The notes beneath the pieces are model-generated. The model searched no databases and was not told where the DNA came from. It saw only the letters and a list, made by a program, of their open reading frames with translations. The position numbers and the translations under genes were made by a program. Positions 6,550-15,274 of a stretch of 19,784 nucleotides of DNA are shown piece by piece (within the stretch, counting starts at the first letter, position 1; each line of letters starts with the position of its first letter). This stretch comes from Clostridia bacterium (GTDB lineage Bacteria; Bacillota; Clostridia; Peptostreptococcales; Anaerovoracaceae). The stretch is from assembly GCA_900754795.1 (NCBI GenBank), contig CAAEEA010000072.1, positions 1 to 19,784 of the forward strand, given 5' to 3'.

Positions 6550-7359
6550 TTATACGGCGACAAAATTGCCCATTTCTTCCGGGTCTGCCACTTCAAGTCT
6601 CAGATGCCTGCCCACATAAAGGCCGGCTTCTTCTAAAATATTCCTCACTGTGAGGATCGCCTGCTGAGGCGTATTGTTTTCTCTGCTCAGGTGAGCGAGA
6701 ATGACATAGGGAATTTTAGGCGACTTCATGGTCTTTATCATGTCACGTATGCAGTATCCGGCGGCCTCATTGGAGAGATGGCCTCTGTCGCTGAGGATCC
6801 TGCGCTTGACACTGTAAGGATATTTGCCGTACAGCAGGATATTCTCCTCGTGATTGGCTTCAATGACAAGGATATCCGAGTCGCTTACCGCCCGGGTAAG
6901 TTCCGGCGTCATAACCCCGGTATCCGTGACAACGGAGATCTTTTTGCCGTTGCGGCTGAATATATATGCCACCGGCTCGCTGGCGTCGTGAGAAGTTTCC
7001 ACCGCCGTGATATGTATATCACCTACCGTAAACGTTTCTCCCGCGGAAACGGTTCTGAACATATCTTCTGAAAATCTGTCTCCGCCCGCTCTCACCCGGT
7101 CCGCCGTTCCTTTAGTGGCAATAAACGGCGCGTTCTGAGCCCTGCTTCTTATGGCAGCGGCACTGCGTATATGATCCGTATGTTCGTGAGTAAGCAGGAC
7201 GGCGTCTATGTCTCTGAACTTCAATCCCAGTATCCCCAGATCTTCAGCAGTTTTGCCCGCCGGAAATCCCGCGTCAAGCAAAACGCATGTGCTGTCGCTT
7301 TTTATCAGGCAGCAGTTTCCCTTGCTGCTGCTTGCCATGGTACATATTCCCAAATTCAT
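6550..7359 (-). CDS. walJ: MBL-fold metallo-hydrolase, WalJ/YycJ type
   Basis: The 269-residue metallo-beta-lactamase-fold protein has the metal motif THEHTDH (57-63), further ligands His124 (SHDA), Asp146 (VTDTG) and His223 (LAHLSREN), and the typical start SSSKGNCCLI. YycJ/WalJ proteins are 5'-3' exonuclease-like hydrolases linked in Bacillus to mismatch repair and in other Bacillota to the WalRK region; the exact role here is inferred from homology. Adjacency to rlmH supports the WalJ assignment, but no walRK genes are in view. A GGGAG site precedes the start. Confidence 0.88.
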   Translation of the reverse strand: MNLGICTMASSSKGNCCLIKSDSTCVLLDAGFPAGKTAEDLGILGLKFRDIDAVLLTHEHTDHIRSAAAIRSRAQNAPFIATKGTADRVRAGGDRFSEDMFRTVSAGETFTVGDIHITAVETSHDASEPVAYIFSRNGKKISVVTDTGVMTPELTRAVSDSDILVIEANHEENILLYGKYPYSVKRRILSDRGHLSNEAAGYCIRDMIKTMKSPKIPYVILAHLSRENNTPQQAILTVRNILEEAGLYVGRHLRLEVADPEEMGNFVAV

Positions 7360-7395
7360 ATATCATTTCTCCCGTGTTTTTTACCGTACTTTGGA

Positions 7396-7404
7396 ATTAT
7401 ACCA
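7396..7404 (-). promoter_or_regulatory. Extended -10 promoter for the walJ-rlmH unit
   Basis: On the minus strand TGG-TATAAT is a perfect -10 box with an upstream TG extension. No good -35 hexamer is seen at 16-18 nt, which fits an extended -10 class promoter. It would give a leader of about 30 nt before the start at 7359. Confidence 0.6.
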
Positions 7405-7412
7405 CTTTTTCG

Positions 7413-7441
7413 TTGTAAAATCACCTGAAATAAGTCATAAT
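7413..7441 (+). promoter_or_regulatory. Promoter for rnhA
   Basis: TTGTAA (7413-7418) and CATAAT (7436-7441) are 17 nt apart, about 30 bp before the rnhA start. It diverges from the walJ promoter with only about 8 bp between the elements, so the two promoters may interfere. A GGAGG ribosome site lies at 7462-7466. Confidence 0.55.
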
Positions 7442-7471
7442 AAATAACAGTAATCACAGTCGGAGGTTTTT

Positions 7472-8038
7472 ATGGATATCATAAGGATATATACAGACGG
7501 AGCCTGCTCAGGTAATCAGCAGGAAAAAAATTACGGCGGCTGGGGCGCCGTGCTTGAGACGGCAGGTCACCGTAAAGAACTATGGGGAGGACAGGCCGAC
7601 ACCACAAACAACAGGATGGAACTGACCGCCGTAATTGAAGCTTTCAGGGCCCTCAAAAAAGACGGCCTTACCGTACATGTTTTTTCGGACAGCGCTTACG
7701 TCAGCAACTGCTTCAGAGAAAAATGGTACGAATCATGGGAAAAGAACAAATGGCGCAACGCCGCCCATAAATCTGTGGAAAATCAGGAACTCTGGAAAGA
7801 ACTGCTCTCCCTCGTAAAGAAAAACGACGTGACCTTTTATCGTGTAAAGGGACATGTTTCCCTGCCGAAAACAGCCGGCGGAAGTCTTCCCGAAAGTTCT
7901 TCCCTGACCGCCCTCTATGAGAAGTTTCTCGGATGGAACGGCAGTTCATTTTCTTATGAAGACTTCATATACATCACCGAAATGAATCATCTTGCCGACG
8001 AGCTGGCAAACAGAGGAATCGACGAAGTACGCGGCTGA
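7472..8038 (+). CDS. rnhA: Ribonuclease HI
   Basis: The enzyme cleaves the RNA strand of RNA-DNA hybrids using two metal ions. Catalytic residues are visible: Asp9 (YTDGACSGN), Glu50 (NNRMEL), Asp73 (SDSAYV) and Asp176 (NHLADELAN), with the flexible-loop His at 128 (VKGHV). The basic protrusion (WEKNKWRNAAHK) is present. At 188 residues it exceeds the usual ~155 because about 35-40 residues (about 130-169, including KFLGWNGSSFSYEDF) separate the loop His from the last Asp; I believe related Clostridia share this insert, from memory. It is the only plus-strand gene in the window and converges on polC. Confidence 0.95.
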   Translation: MDIIRIYTDGACSGNQQEKNYGGWGAVLETAGHRKELWGGQADTTNNRMELTAVIEAFRALKKDGLTVHVFSDSAYVSNCFREKWYESWEKNKWRNAAHKSVENQELWKELLSLVKKNDVTFYRVKGHVSLPKTAGGSLPESSSLTALYEKFLGWNGSSFSYEDFIYITEMNHLADELANRGIDEVRG

Positions 8039-8054
8039 AATTTCATGCCGCGTA

Positions 8055-8091
8055 AAGAGGCTGTCCGGCAGATTTTCACGGACAGCCTCTT
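8055..8091. terminator. Shared convergent hairpin between rnhA and polC
   Basis: AAGAGGCTGTCCG (8055-8067) and CGGACAGCCTCTT (8079-8091) form a perfect 13-bp stem with an 11-nt loop. It lies 16 nt after the rnhA stop and 16 nt beyond the polC stop, and can serve both strands. T-runs are short, so termination may be partial or factor-aided. Confidence 0.7.
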
Positions 8092-8107
8092 GTTGGTTTA
8101 CCTGTTT

Positions 8108-11100
8108 TCAGAAAAAGCTGAGCTGGTCGGTTTCCGGCAGACCTTTCAGCACGCCTCTTGCTTTGAGAGCTTCTATCGAAGATTTGTTGATCTTAGCTCT
8201 TTTCATTATCTCTTCAATGGTCTCGTAAGGTTTTTTTTCATACTCCTCAACGAAAGATCTGGCGGCGGTCTCTCCCATACCGGCAAGCGCCACAAAAGGC
8301 AGGAGCACTTTGCCGTCTGAAATTCCAAAACGTACCGCTTCCGATTCTCCCAGAGTCATATCTTTGAATTCAAATCCTCTGGAATACATCTCATAAGCCA
8401 CTTCAAATACGGTGACTTCATCTTTTTCCTTGGCGGTGGCTTCCTGACCGCGGGCGCTTACGAGACGGATTTTTTCCTGAATGGCGTCCGGTCCTTTGAG
8501 TATGGTGTCAGCGTCAAAATCCGCCGCCACGCTGGTAAAATATGTAGCGTAAAACTCCAGCGGGTAATATACCTTGTACCATGCCATGCGGAAAGACATC
8601 ATCGTATAAGCCACAGCGTGAGCCCTCGGGAACATGTACTGGATCTTTATGCACGAATCTATATACCACTGAGGAACACCGTGTTCTGTCATGATGTTTA
8701 TCTGCTCTTCTTTGAGAGGACGGTTCTTTCTCACGTCTTCCATGATCTGAAATGCGGTCTTGTCTTCTATCCCCTTAAGGCGGAGGTAGTTCATTATGTC
8801 GTCGCGGGTGGAGATCACTTCGCTCATTGTAGCTGTCCCGTCTTTAATATAATCCTGAGCATTGTTGAGCCACACGTCGGTACCGTGAGAGAATCCCGAG
8901 ATCCTCACAAGGTCGGCAAACCTTTCGGGCTTGATGTCATCGAGCATCTGCCTTACAAAAGAAGTTCCGAACTCCGGAATGGCATAAGATCCGTGAGTGA
9001 ATTTATAGTCGGGATCTTTTATATCCAGAGCCTCAGTGCCGTTAAAGATGCTAAGCACTTTTCTGTCTGTCAGCGGCACCGTGAGGGGGTCAACTCCCGT
9101 CATGTCCTGAAGCTGTCTTATCATCGACGGCACGTTATGACCGAGTATATCAAGTTTGAGCAGGTTCTGGTCAATCTTGTGATAATCAAAGTGAGTCGTG
9201 ACTATGTCCGAATTGACGTCGTTGGCCGGATGCTGTATCGGGCAGAACTCGTATATCTCATGGTCATCAGGCACTATGACGATACCGCCCGGGTGCTGCC
9301 CGGTGGTCCTTTTGACTCCGGTGCAGTGGTTGGTGAGCCTGTCGGCTTCGTATTTGTTTATGGGTATACCCTGTTCTTCGTAGAATTTGCGTACATAGCC
9401 GTAGGCGGTCTTTTCGGCGATGGTGCCCACAGTGCCCGCCTTGAACACATTTTTTTCTCCGAAGATCGCGCCCACATATCTGTGAGCCACAGGCTGATAT
9501 TCTCCGGCGAAGTTAAGGTCTATATCCGGTTCCTTATCTCCGTCAAACCCGAGGAATGTCGCAAACGGGATCGTAAACCCGTCCCGGTTCATCTGCGCTC
9601 CGCATACAGGACATTCTTTCGGCGGCATGTCGATCCCGCAGTCGTATTTTTCCATATCTCCCCATTCGAGATGTTTACATTCAGGACAGATATAATGCGG
9701 TTCGAGAGGGTTTACCTCCGTTATCCCGGCCATGGTCGCGGCAAGAGAAGATCCTACAGATCCCCTTGATCCTACAAGGTATCCGTCCTCCATAGACTTA
9801 TTGACAAGCATCTGCGCCGAAACATACATTACGGCGTAGCCGTTGTTTATTATGGAGCTGAGTTCTTTTTCCAGCCTCTGTCCTATGCGTTCGGGCAGGG
9901 GATCGCCGTAAACGGCGTGAGCTTTTTCCATACATGTGCGGCGCAGTTTTTCTTCAGCCCCGTCTATCTTAGGAGGGAATTTGCCCTTTGGTACAGGCAG
10001 CAGTCTGCCTATGCGGTCCGCGATGAGATTGGTGTTTTCAATTACTACCCTGCGGGCTCTCTCTTCTCCCAGATAAGCAAACTCTTCCATCATCTCGTCG
10101 GTAGTCCGCAGATACAGTCCCTGCCCGTTTTCAGCGTCCCTGTAACCCTGACCCGCCATGATGATATTTCTGTATATGGCGGAGGTGTCACGGTCGTAAT
10201 GGGCGTCGGTCGTGGCCACTACCGGCTTTCCCGTTTCCTCGCCCAGCAGGACTATCCGGCGGTTTATGTCCATAAGATCATCGTTTGTCAGCCTGCGCCT
10301 GTCAGGGTATTTGCCGCCTTCCGTCCTGTCCTCGGTAAGAAAGCGGTTATTTATCAGGGGCTGTATTTCAAAATAGTCATAAAATTCAGCTATGCGGCGT
10401 ATCTCATCGGAAGATTTCTGATGATAAAAAGCCTGATAGAGCTCTCCCGCCTCGCAGGCAGAACCGATGATCAGCCCTTCTCTGTGAGCCTGTATGACTG
10501 ACTTCGGCAGTCTCGGTCTCTTATAAAAATATTTAAGATGGGATAATGATACCAGCCTGTAAAGGTTCTTCATCCCCTCCTGAGTAGCCGCCAGCAGTAT
10601 TATATGATTTGTCGGCCTGCTCTTGTAATCTATGTTTCCTTCATCGTCTTTAAGACCATCGTCATCGAATACGTAGCCTTCCATGCCGTAGATGACTTTG
10701 ATATCTATATTTTTCTTCTTTTTTAGATCGTCCGCAGCCTTAGCGGCGTCAGGGAAAGCCTGTACCACGCCATGATCCGTGACAGCTACAGCCGGCTGAC
10801 CCCACATGGCGGCCTGTACGACTATGTCAGCAGGCTCATTGAGCCCGTCCATGGCGCTCATCTTGGTGTGGGCGTGAAGTTCCACTCTCTTTCCGTCCGG
10901 CCATGTGTCCCGGCGGTCTTCGACTTTCTCACCCTTTTCTATATCTTTTATCATTATGATGTTAAGGTTTTCATAGGAATCCCACTGAACTTCTCCTCTG
11001 ATTCTGACACTGTCACCCGGTGAAAGGAGTTCTTCTATCTCATTGTGCTTTGTTTCAGATACAAAAGCTTTGGTACAGATAGTTGTCGTATTATCGGTCA

Positions 11101-11974
11101 GCAGCAGAGTCATCAGATAACTTTTGCTCTTGACGACTGTCCGGAAAGTTATCTTAAACACCGTTCCCTCAACGGTGACAATTCCCTGAGACGGGTCTAT
11201 GTCACACAGGCTTACGCCGGCGTCCTCTCCTATCTCCCGGCCCATGATCCTGTTGCCCACAGCAGGCAGTTCTTTTTCACGGCGGTATCTCCGGCCTCTT
11301 TCCGCGCGTTTTTCTCTGCCGTCATAAGACTCCCCTCTGCCGGATCCGCCGGTTCCGGCAGAGGCTGCCGCCTTTTCCTTATATTCTTTTGTATATTCGG
11401 CTACGGTTTTCTTTATATCTTCTTCTTCTTTTTGTCTGAAAGCGTCCGCTTTTTCTTCAAAGAGCTCTTCGTTGTTGCGGAATTCTATATCCGCCTTTAT
11501 GTTAAGAGCCTTTTGTATGAGTACGGCAAACGGCCGGCGAAGTTCCCGGTTCAGAAGATCCACCGTAAATTCTCCCATAGCGTATATAACCAGTTTCTTG
11601 CCGTCCCAGATGATTTCGTCTGTTTGAATGGCGCCGGTTATTCCCGTGTACTGTCCGTTTACGGTCTCAATCATATGGGGGATAAATCGTCTGAGCATTT
11701 CTTCATCGCTCATCACCGGGTCAGAATAAGTAAAGTTTATCTCAACAGCTCTCGCCGCGCTGCCTATCAGTCCGGCAATGCTTTCTCTGATCTGATGGCA
11801 TGCCTCTATGGGCATCACAAAATTAAGGGTCATATCAACAGATAAAACCCCTGTGTCTTTTTTTACAGATGCTCTTTTGAGGCTGAACTTGTATCTGCCG
11901 TCAGTTTCCGGATCCCCCGAAAAAAAACCGCAGTTTTTCAGCGCTTCTCTTATGATCTCATCCATTATCCGCAC
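8108..11974 (-). CDS. polC: DNA polymerase III alpha subunit, PolC type, lacking the exonuclease domain
   Basis: This is the replicative polymerase of Bacillota. Domain order: N-terminal region (1-180), charged linker (about 180-245), OB fold (about 264-345), PHP domain (about 362-660) with HAH (367-369), DH (400-401), Glu432, Cys507 and DAH (590-592), four-cysteine zinc site (763, 766, 788, 791), polymerase core with catalytic Asp817/Asp819 (EPDIDLNF) and Asp942 (LKLDILGHN), and a C-terminal clamp-binding motif QLSFF (1284-1288). At 1288 residues it is about 150 shorter than Bacillus PolC. The DnaQ-like 3'-5' exonuclease normally inserted in PHP is missing: VIYGMEGYVFDDD runs within about 20 residues into SRPTNHIILLAAT. 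The GTG start at 11974 directly follows the ispG stop; an ATG at 11965 behind AGGTG is an equally plausible start. Confidence 0.96.
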   Translation of the reverse strand: MRIMDEIIREALKNCGFFSGDPETDGRYKFSLKRASVKKDTGVLSVDMTLNFVMPIEACHQIRESIAGLIGSAARAVEINFTYSDPVMSDEEMLRRFIPHMIETVNGQYTGITGAIQTDEIIWDGKKLVIYAMGEFTVDLLNRELRRPFAVLIQKALNIKADIEFRNNEELFEEKADAFRQKEEEDIKKTVAEYTKEYKEKAAASAGTGGSGRGESYDGREKRAERGRRYRREKELPAVGNRIMGREIGEDAGVSLCDIDPSQGIVTVEGTVFKITFRTVVKSKSYLMTLLLTDNTTTICTKAFVSETKHNEIEELLSPGDSVRIRGEVQWDSYENLNIIMIKDIEKGEKVEDRRDTWPDGKRVELHAHTKMSAMDGLNEPADIVVQAAMWGQPAVAVTDHGVVQAFPDAAKAADDLKKKKNIDIKVIYGMEGYVFDDDGLKDDEGNIDYKSRPTNHIILLAATQEGMKNLYRLVSLSHLKYFYKRPRLPKSVIQAHREGLIIGSACEAGELYQAFYHQKSSDEIRRIAEFYDYFEIQPLINNRFLTEDRTEGGKYPDRRRLTNDDLMDINRRIVLLGEETGKPVVATTDAHYDRDTSAIYRNIIMAGQGYRDAENGQGLYLRTTDEMMEEFAYLGEERARRVVIENTNLIADRIGRLLPVPKGKFPPKIDGAEEKLRRTCMEKAHAVYGDPLPERIGQRLEKELSSIINNGYAVMYVSAQMLVNKSMEDGYLVGSRGSVGSSLAATMAGITEVNPLEPHYICPECKHLEWGDMEKYDCGIDMPPKECPVCGAQMNRDGFTIPFATFLGFDGDKEPDIDLNFAGEYQPVAHRYVGAIFGEKNVFKAGTVGTIAEKTAYGYVRKFYEEQGIPINKYEADRLTNHCTGVKRTTGQHPGGIVIVPDDHEIYEFCPIQHPANDVNSDIVTTHFDYHKIDQNLLKLDILGHNVPSMIRQLQDMTGVDPLTVPLTDRKVLSIFNGTEALDIKDPDYKFTHGSYAIPEFGTSFVRQMLDDIKPERFADLVRISGFSHGTDVWLNNAQDYIKDGTATMSEVISTRDDIMNYLRLKGIEDKTAFQIMEDVRKNRPLKEEQINIMTEHGVPQWYIDSCIKIQYMFPRAHAVAYTMMSFRMAWYKVYYPLEFYATYFTSVAADFDADTILKGPDAIQEKIRLVSARGQEATAKEKDEVTVFEVAYEMYSRGFEFKDMTLGESEAVRFGISDGKVLLPFVALAGMGETAARSFVEEYEKKPYETIEEIMKRAKINKSSIEALKARGVLKGLPETDQLSFF
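10616..10669 (-). other. Site of the absent PolC exonuclease insertion
   Basis: Residues 436-453 (FDDDGLKDDEGNIDYKSR) join the two halves of the PHP domain directly. In Bacillus PolC a DnaQ-type domain of about 170-190 residues, with motifs such as FDVETTG, sits between equivalent flanks. No DxE exonuclease motif is present here, and both flanks are intact and in frame. Confidence 0.85.
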
Positions 11975-13042
11975 CTACAGATCCTCTTCGATCAAAGCCA
12001 GCAGTCCGCTGACCAGATCTTTTTCCGCTACCGTTCTTACCGTCTTTCCTCCGGCAAAGATAAGGCCTTTGCCGTCTCCGCCGCATATACCGTAATCCGC
12101 TTCTTTTGCTTCTCCCGGTCCGTTGACCGCGCACCCCATCACCGCTACTGTTATCCCGGGACGGCCTTCTTTTCTGAGGCGTTCTTCCAGAGGAGCCAGT
12201 CGCTTTTCTGTTTCTTCGGCGAGACTTCTCAGATCTATTTTTGTCCTGCCGCACGTAGGGCATGAAATAAGGTTGACGGCTGATTGTCTTTTCCCCAGCG
12301 CTTTAAGTATATCGGCGGCGAAAAGAACTTCTTCCACAGGGTCAGCGGTAAGTGAGACTCTCATGGTATCGCCGATACCCTCCAGAAGGAGCGCTCCGAG
12401 ACCGGCGGCTGATTTCACCTTTCCCATGGCGGGCGTGCCGGCTTCGGTTATGCCGATATGTACCGGCACATCTGTCTTTTTCACGAGGATCTTGTGAGCC
12501 TCGTAATTCATAACCACATCTGAGGATTTTATAGAGACGACGATATTGCCGTAATCCATGTCTTCTATGTACTTTATATTGCGCAGCGCGCTTTCGGCAA
12601 GCCCCGCGGCCGTGACTTTTCCGTATTTTTCGATTATATCTTTTTCGAGAGAGCCGGAGTTAACGCCGACCCTGATCGGCACTTCTCTCTTTCGCGCCGC
12701 TTCCACCACGGCTCTGACCCTTTCGCGGCTTCCAATGTTTCCGGGATTTATGCGTATCTTGTCGGCGCCGGCTTCTATGGCAGCTATGGCAAGACGATAG
12801 TCAAAGTGTATATCCGCCACAACAGGCATACCTGCCTGTTTCCTGACGCGGCCGAGCACCTCAGCCGCCTCCCTGTCCGGCACCGCTATTCTCACGATCT
12901 GACATCCCGCGTCTCTGAGAGCGCTGATCTGTTCCGTAAGCGCTCTTTCGTCATGTGAATCCACATTGGTCATGGACTGTATCGATACCGGCGAGCCGCC
13001 TCCGATGAGAACGTCGCCGCATCTTACCTGTCTTGTTTTCAT
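11975..13042 (-). CDS. ispG: 4-hydroxy-3-methylbut-2-en-1-yl diphosphate synthase IspG
   Basis: This [4Fe-4S] enzyme converts MEcPP to HMBPP, the penultimate step of the MEP isoprenoid pathway. The 355-residue protein has the TIM-barrel N-terminus (SIQSMTN, DIHFDYRLA, IRINPGNIG) and the C-terminal cluster domain: Cys261 and Cys264 (SCPTCGRT), Cys304 (MGCAVNGPGEA) and Glu311. Length is typical of the bacterial two-domain form. It has a G-rich ribosome site and lies 24 nt after rseP. Its partner dxr is two genes upstream in the same operon. Confidence 0.97.
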   Translation of the reverse strand: MKTRQVRCGDVLIGGGSPVSIQSMTNVDSHDERALTEQISALRDAGCQIVRIAVPDREAAEVLGRVRKQAGMPVVADIHFDYRLAIAAIEAGADKIRINPGNIGSRERVRAVVEAARKREVPIRVGVNSGSLEKDIIEKYGKVTAAGLAESALRNIKYIEDMDYGNIVVSIKSSDVVMNYEAHKILVKKTDVPVHIGITEAGTPAMGKVKSAAGLGALLLEGIGDTMRVSLTADPVEEVLFAADILKALGKRQSAVNLISCPTCGRTKIDLRSLAEETEKRLAPLEERLRKEGRPGITVAVMGCAVNGPGEAKEADYGICGGDGKGLIFAGGKTVRTVAEKDLVSGLLALIEEDL

Positions 13043-13066
13043 CTCGTCCCCCGTATCTGCAAGTTT

Positions 13067-14068
13067 CTATCCGAAGATTCTTATCACATCATTGAACGTC
13101 ACATATATCATCAGCCCAAAGAGCAGAATTATACCGGCGAAATGTACCGCGCCTTCTACTCTCTGGCTCACCGGACGGCCTGTTATCATCGAAACAATGA
13201 CAAAAATGATCCTGCCGCCGTCCAGCGCCGGCAGCGGCAGCATATTGATGATCGCCAGGTTTATACAGATCAGTGCCGTAAGAAATCCGTAATACCACAA
13301 TCCGTACCGGCTCGTCTCGTTTACCATCTGTACCATGCCTACAGGACCGCTGAGATTATCCGCGCCGAGCTGCCCCGTAAACAGACGGGCAAGAGTATCG
13401 AACATTGTAACTGTTATATTCCATGTGGATTTTGCCCCTTCGATAACCGCCCGGAAAGGATTGTGACTGACTTTGCACTCTATTCCTATCTGATAGGCTC
13501 CTTCCTGTGTTATACCGGGCGTGACCGCGATTTCTCTGAAGCTGCCGTCTCTCTCAACAGTAAAGGCTATTTCTTCGCCGTCGCTTTCTCCTATGGCTTC
13601 TCTCACTTCTTCCCAGTCCGATGTTTCACCGCCGTTAACGGCGACTATTCTGTCGCCTTTTTCCATATGAGCCTGCCAGGCCGGACCGCCTTCTGTGACA
13701 TTTCCCACCGTAGTGGTAGTAAACCCGAGAACGCCTACTACAATGCTCATTATTATCACTGCGCAGACTATATTCATAAAAGAACCCGCGGCAAGTATGA
13801 CAATTTTCTGCCACGGTCTCTTGTTGTTAAATGCTCCGGGATCGTCCGAGTCTTCGTCTTCGCCTTCCATGGCGCAAAAGCCTCCAACCGGGAAAAGCCT
13901 TATGCTGTAAAGAGTTTCTTTTCCCTGCTTTCTCCATATAACCGGTCCCATGCCGAAAGCGAATTCGTTTACACGCACTCCCGTTTTTCTGGCGGCGATG
14001 AAATGTCCCAGCTCATGGGGAAAGATCATCACGCAGAATAATATAATAGCCAAAACAGCTGTCTTCAT
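13067..14068 (-). CDS. rseP: RIP metalloprotease RseP (site-2 protease)
   Basis: This intramembrane zinc protease cleaves transmembrane anti-sigma factors and signal-peptide remnants. The first membrane segment holds the active motif HELGH (18-22). A single PDZ domain follows the second segment (about 120-185, including GGPAWQAHMEKGDRIVAVNG), and the LDG motif (282-284, LPALDGGR) supplies the third metal ligand. It has 333 residues and four predicted membrane segments, the one-PDZ form common in Gram-positives. It lies in the standard position between dxr and ispG. Confidence 0.95.
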   Translation of the reverse strand: MKTAVLAIILFCVMIFPHELGHFIAARKTGVRVNEFAFGMGPVIWRKQGKETLYSIRLFPVGGFCAMEGEDEDSDDPGAFNNKRPWQKIVILAAGSFMNIVCAVIIMSIVVGVLGFTTTTVGNVTEGGPAWQAHMEKGDRIVAVNGGETSDWEEVREAIGESDGEEIAFTVERDGSFREIAVTPGITQEGAYQIGIECKVSHNPFRAVIEGAKSTWNITVTMFDTLARLFTGQLGADNLSGPVGMVQMVNETSRYGLWYYGFLTALICINLAIINMLPLPALDGGRIIFVIVSMITGRPVSQRVEGAVHFAGIILLFGLMIYVTFNDVIRIFG

Positions 14069-14088
14069 GTATCCCCCTTTATAACGTA

Positions 14089-15273
14089 CTACGGCCGCGT
14101 CAGTTCCCGGGCACGGCGCCGCGCCGTACTGTCCGCTTCCAAAATATCCTCTAAGTTTATATTATATTCAGGTTTATGTTCATTAAGTATTATTTCTATG
14201 TTTTTCTGTATGTCAACAAAGCTTATCTTCCCCGTCAGAAAAGCATCTACCAGCACTTCATTTGCTCCGTTCATAGCCGCCGGATAAGTGCCGCCGGCTT
14301 CCGCCGCTTCGTAAGCAAGTTTAAGGCAGCGGAAAACTTCCATGTCGGGCTTTTCAAATGTAAGTTCTGACGCTTCACGGAAAAAATCCAGCGACGGCCT
14401 GTCATTTGGCAATCTCTCCGGATAGGCCAGAGCAAAACTTATAGGTATTCTCATGTCCGGGGTTCCCATCTGACCGATCACCGCTCCGTCTTCAAACTCA
14501 ACGGCCGAGTGCAGTATGCTCTGGGGATGGATGAGTACCTGTATTTTACCGGGGGGAACGTCAAAAAGCCACTGGGCTTCTATTACCTCGAGCCCTTTAT
14601 TCATCATTGTAGCCGAGTCTATGGTTATTTTTTTCCCCATCGACCAGTTGGGATGCTTCAGAGCGTCTTTTACCGTTACTTTTTTGAGCGTCTCCAGGTC
14701 CGCGCCCCTGAAAGGTCCTCCTGACGCGGTCAGCAGAATCCTGCGCAGCGGTCTTTTCGTTTCCGTCTGAGTTTCCCGTTTAATACCCGGCGCAGGGCGG
14801 TTTCCTTCAAGACACTGAAATATGGCGCTGTGCTCGCTGTCCACAGGCAGCAGCCGGATCCCTTTATTCCGAGCCGCGTCCATGATCACCCTGCCTCCGG
14901 CGACGAGAGTTTCTTTGTTTGCGAGAGCCACATCTCTTCCGGCTTTTATGGCCTCAAAGGTGGGTATCATTCCTCTCATGCCCACAAGGGCGTTTACGAC
15001 CATATCGCTGTCCGCGCCCGCTGCCGCGGAGAGTCCTTCTTCGCCCCACATGATCTCAAGATCAGGAAATCTTTTTCTGAGTGTGATCGCGTCTTCTTCC
15101 GCCGCCGTCACGGCAAGCTCCGGGGCAAATTCTTCTATCTGTTTTTCAAACAGAGAAACATTGCGGCCGCATGTGAGAGCGGTCACTTTGTATTTACCTC
15201 TGTTTTCTCTTACTATGTCAAGGCACTGAGTCCCGATGGACCCGGTGCTGCCAAGGAGAGTGATCTTCTTCAT
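14089..15273 (-). CDS. dxr: 1-deoxy-D-xylulose 5-phosphate reductoisomerase
   Basis: This is the first committed step of the MEP pathway: NADPH- and metal-dependent conversion of DXP to MEP. It has the NADPH loop GSTGSIG (8-14), ALANKETLVAGG (117-127), metal ligands Asp145, Glu147 and Glu229 (VDSEHSAIFQ and MMNKGLE), and the substrate loop around HPNWSMGKKITIDSATM. At 394 residues length is normal; a short extra segment (about 158-176, PRAPG-like and charged) lies between the metal site and ILLTASGGPF. Its start is 1 nt from the cdsA stop, so translation is probably coupled. Confidence 0.97.
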   Translation of the reverse strand: MKKITLLGSTGSIGTQCLDIVRENRGKYKVTALTCGRNVSLFEKQIEEFAPELAVTAAEEDAITLRKRFPDLEIMWGEEGLSAAAGADSDMVVNALVGMRGMIPTFEAIKAGRDVALANKETLVAGGRVIMDAARNKGIRLLPVDSEHSAIFQCLEGNRPAPGIKRETQTETKRPLRRILLTASGGPFRGADLETLKKVTVKDALKHPNWSMGKKITIDSATMMNKGLEVIEAQWLFDVPPGKIQVLIHPQSILHSAVEFEDGAVIGQMGTPDMRIPISFALAYPERLPNDRPSLDFFREASELTFEKPDMEVFRCLKLAYEAAEAGGTYPAAMNGANEVLVDAFLTGKISFVDIQKNIEIILNEHKPEYNINLEDILEADSTARRRARELTRP

Positions 15274-15274
15274 G

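Noticed and set aside
8618..9769. A 383-codon plus-strand open frame opposite polC
   Set aside because: It is antisense to highly conserved polymerase motifs; the minus frame is certainly the gene, and the plus translation has no domain.
11045..11845. A 266-codon plus-strand open frame opposite the 5' part of polC
   Set aside because: It is a shadow of the polC N-terminal coding region with low-complexity composition.
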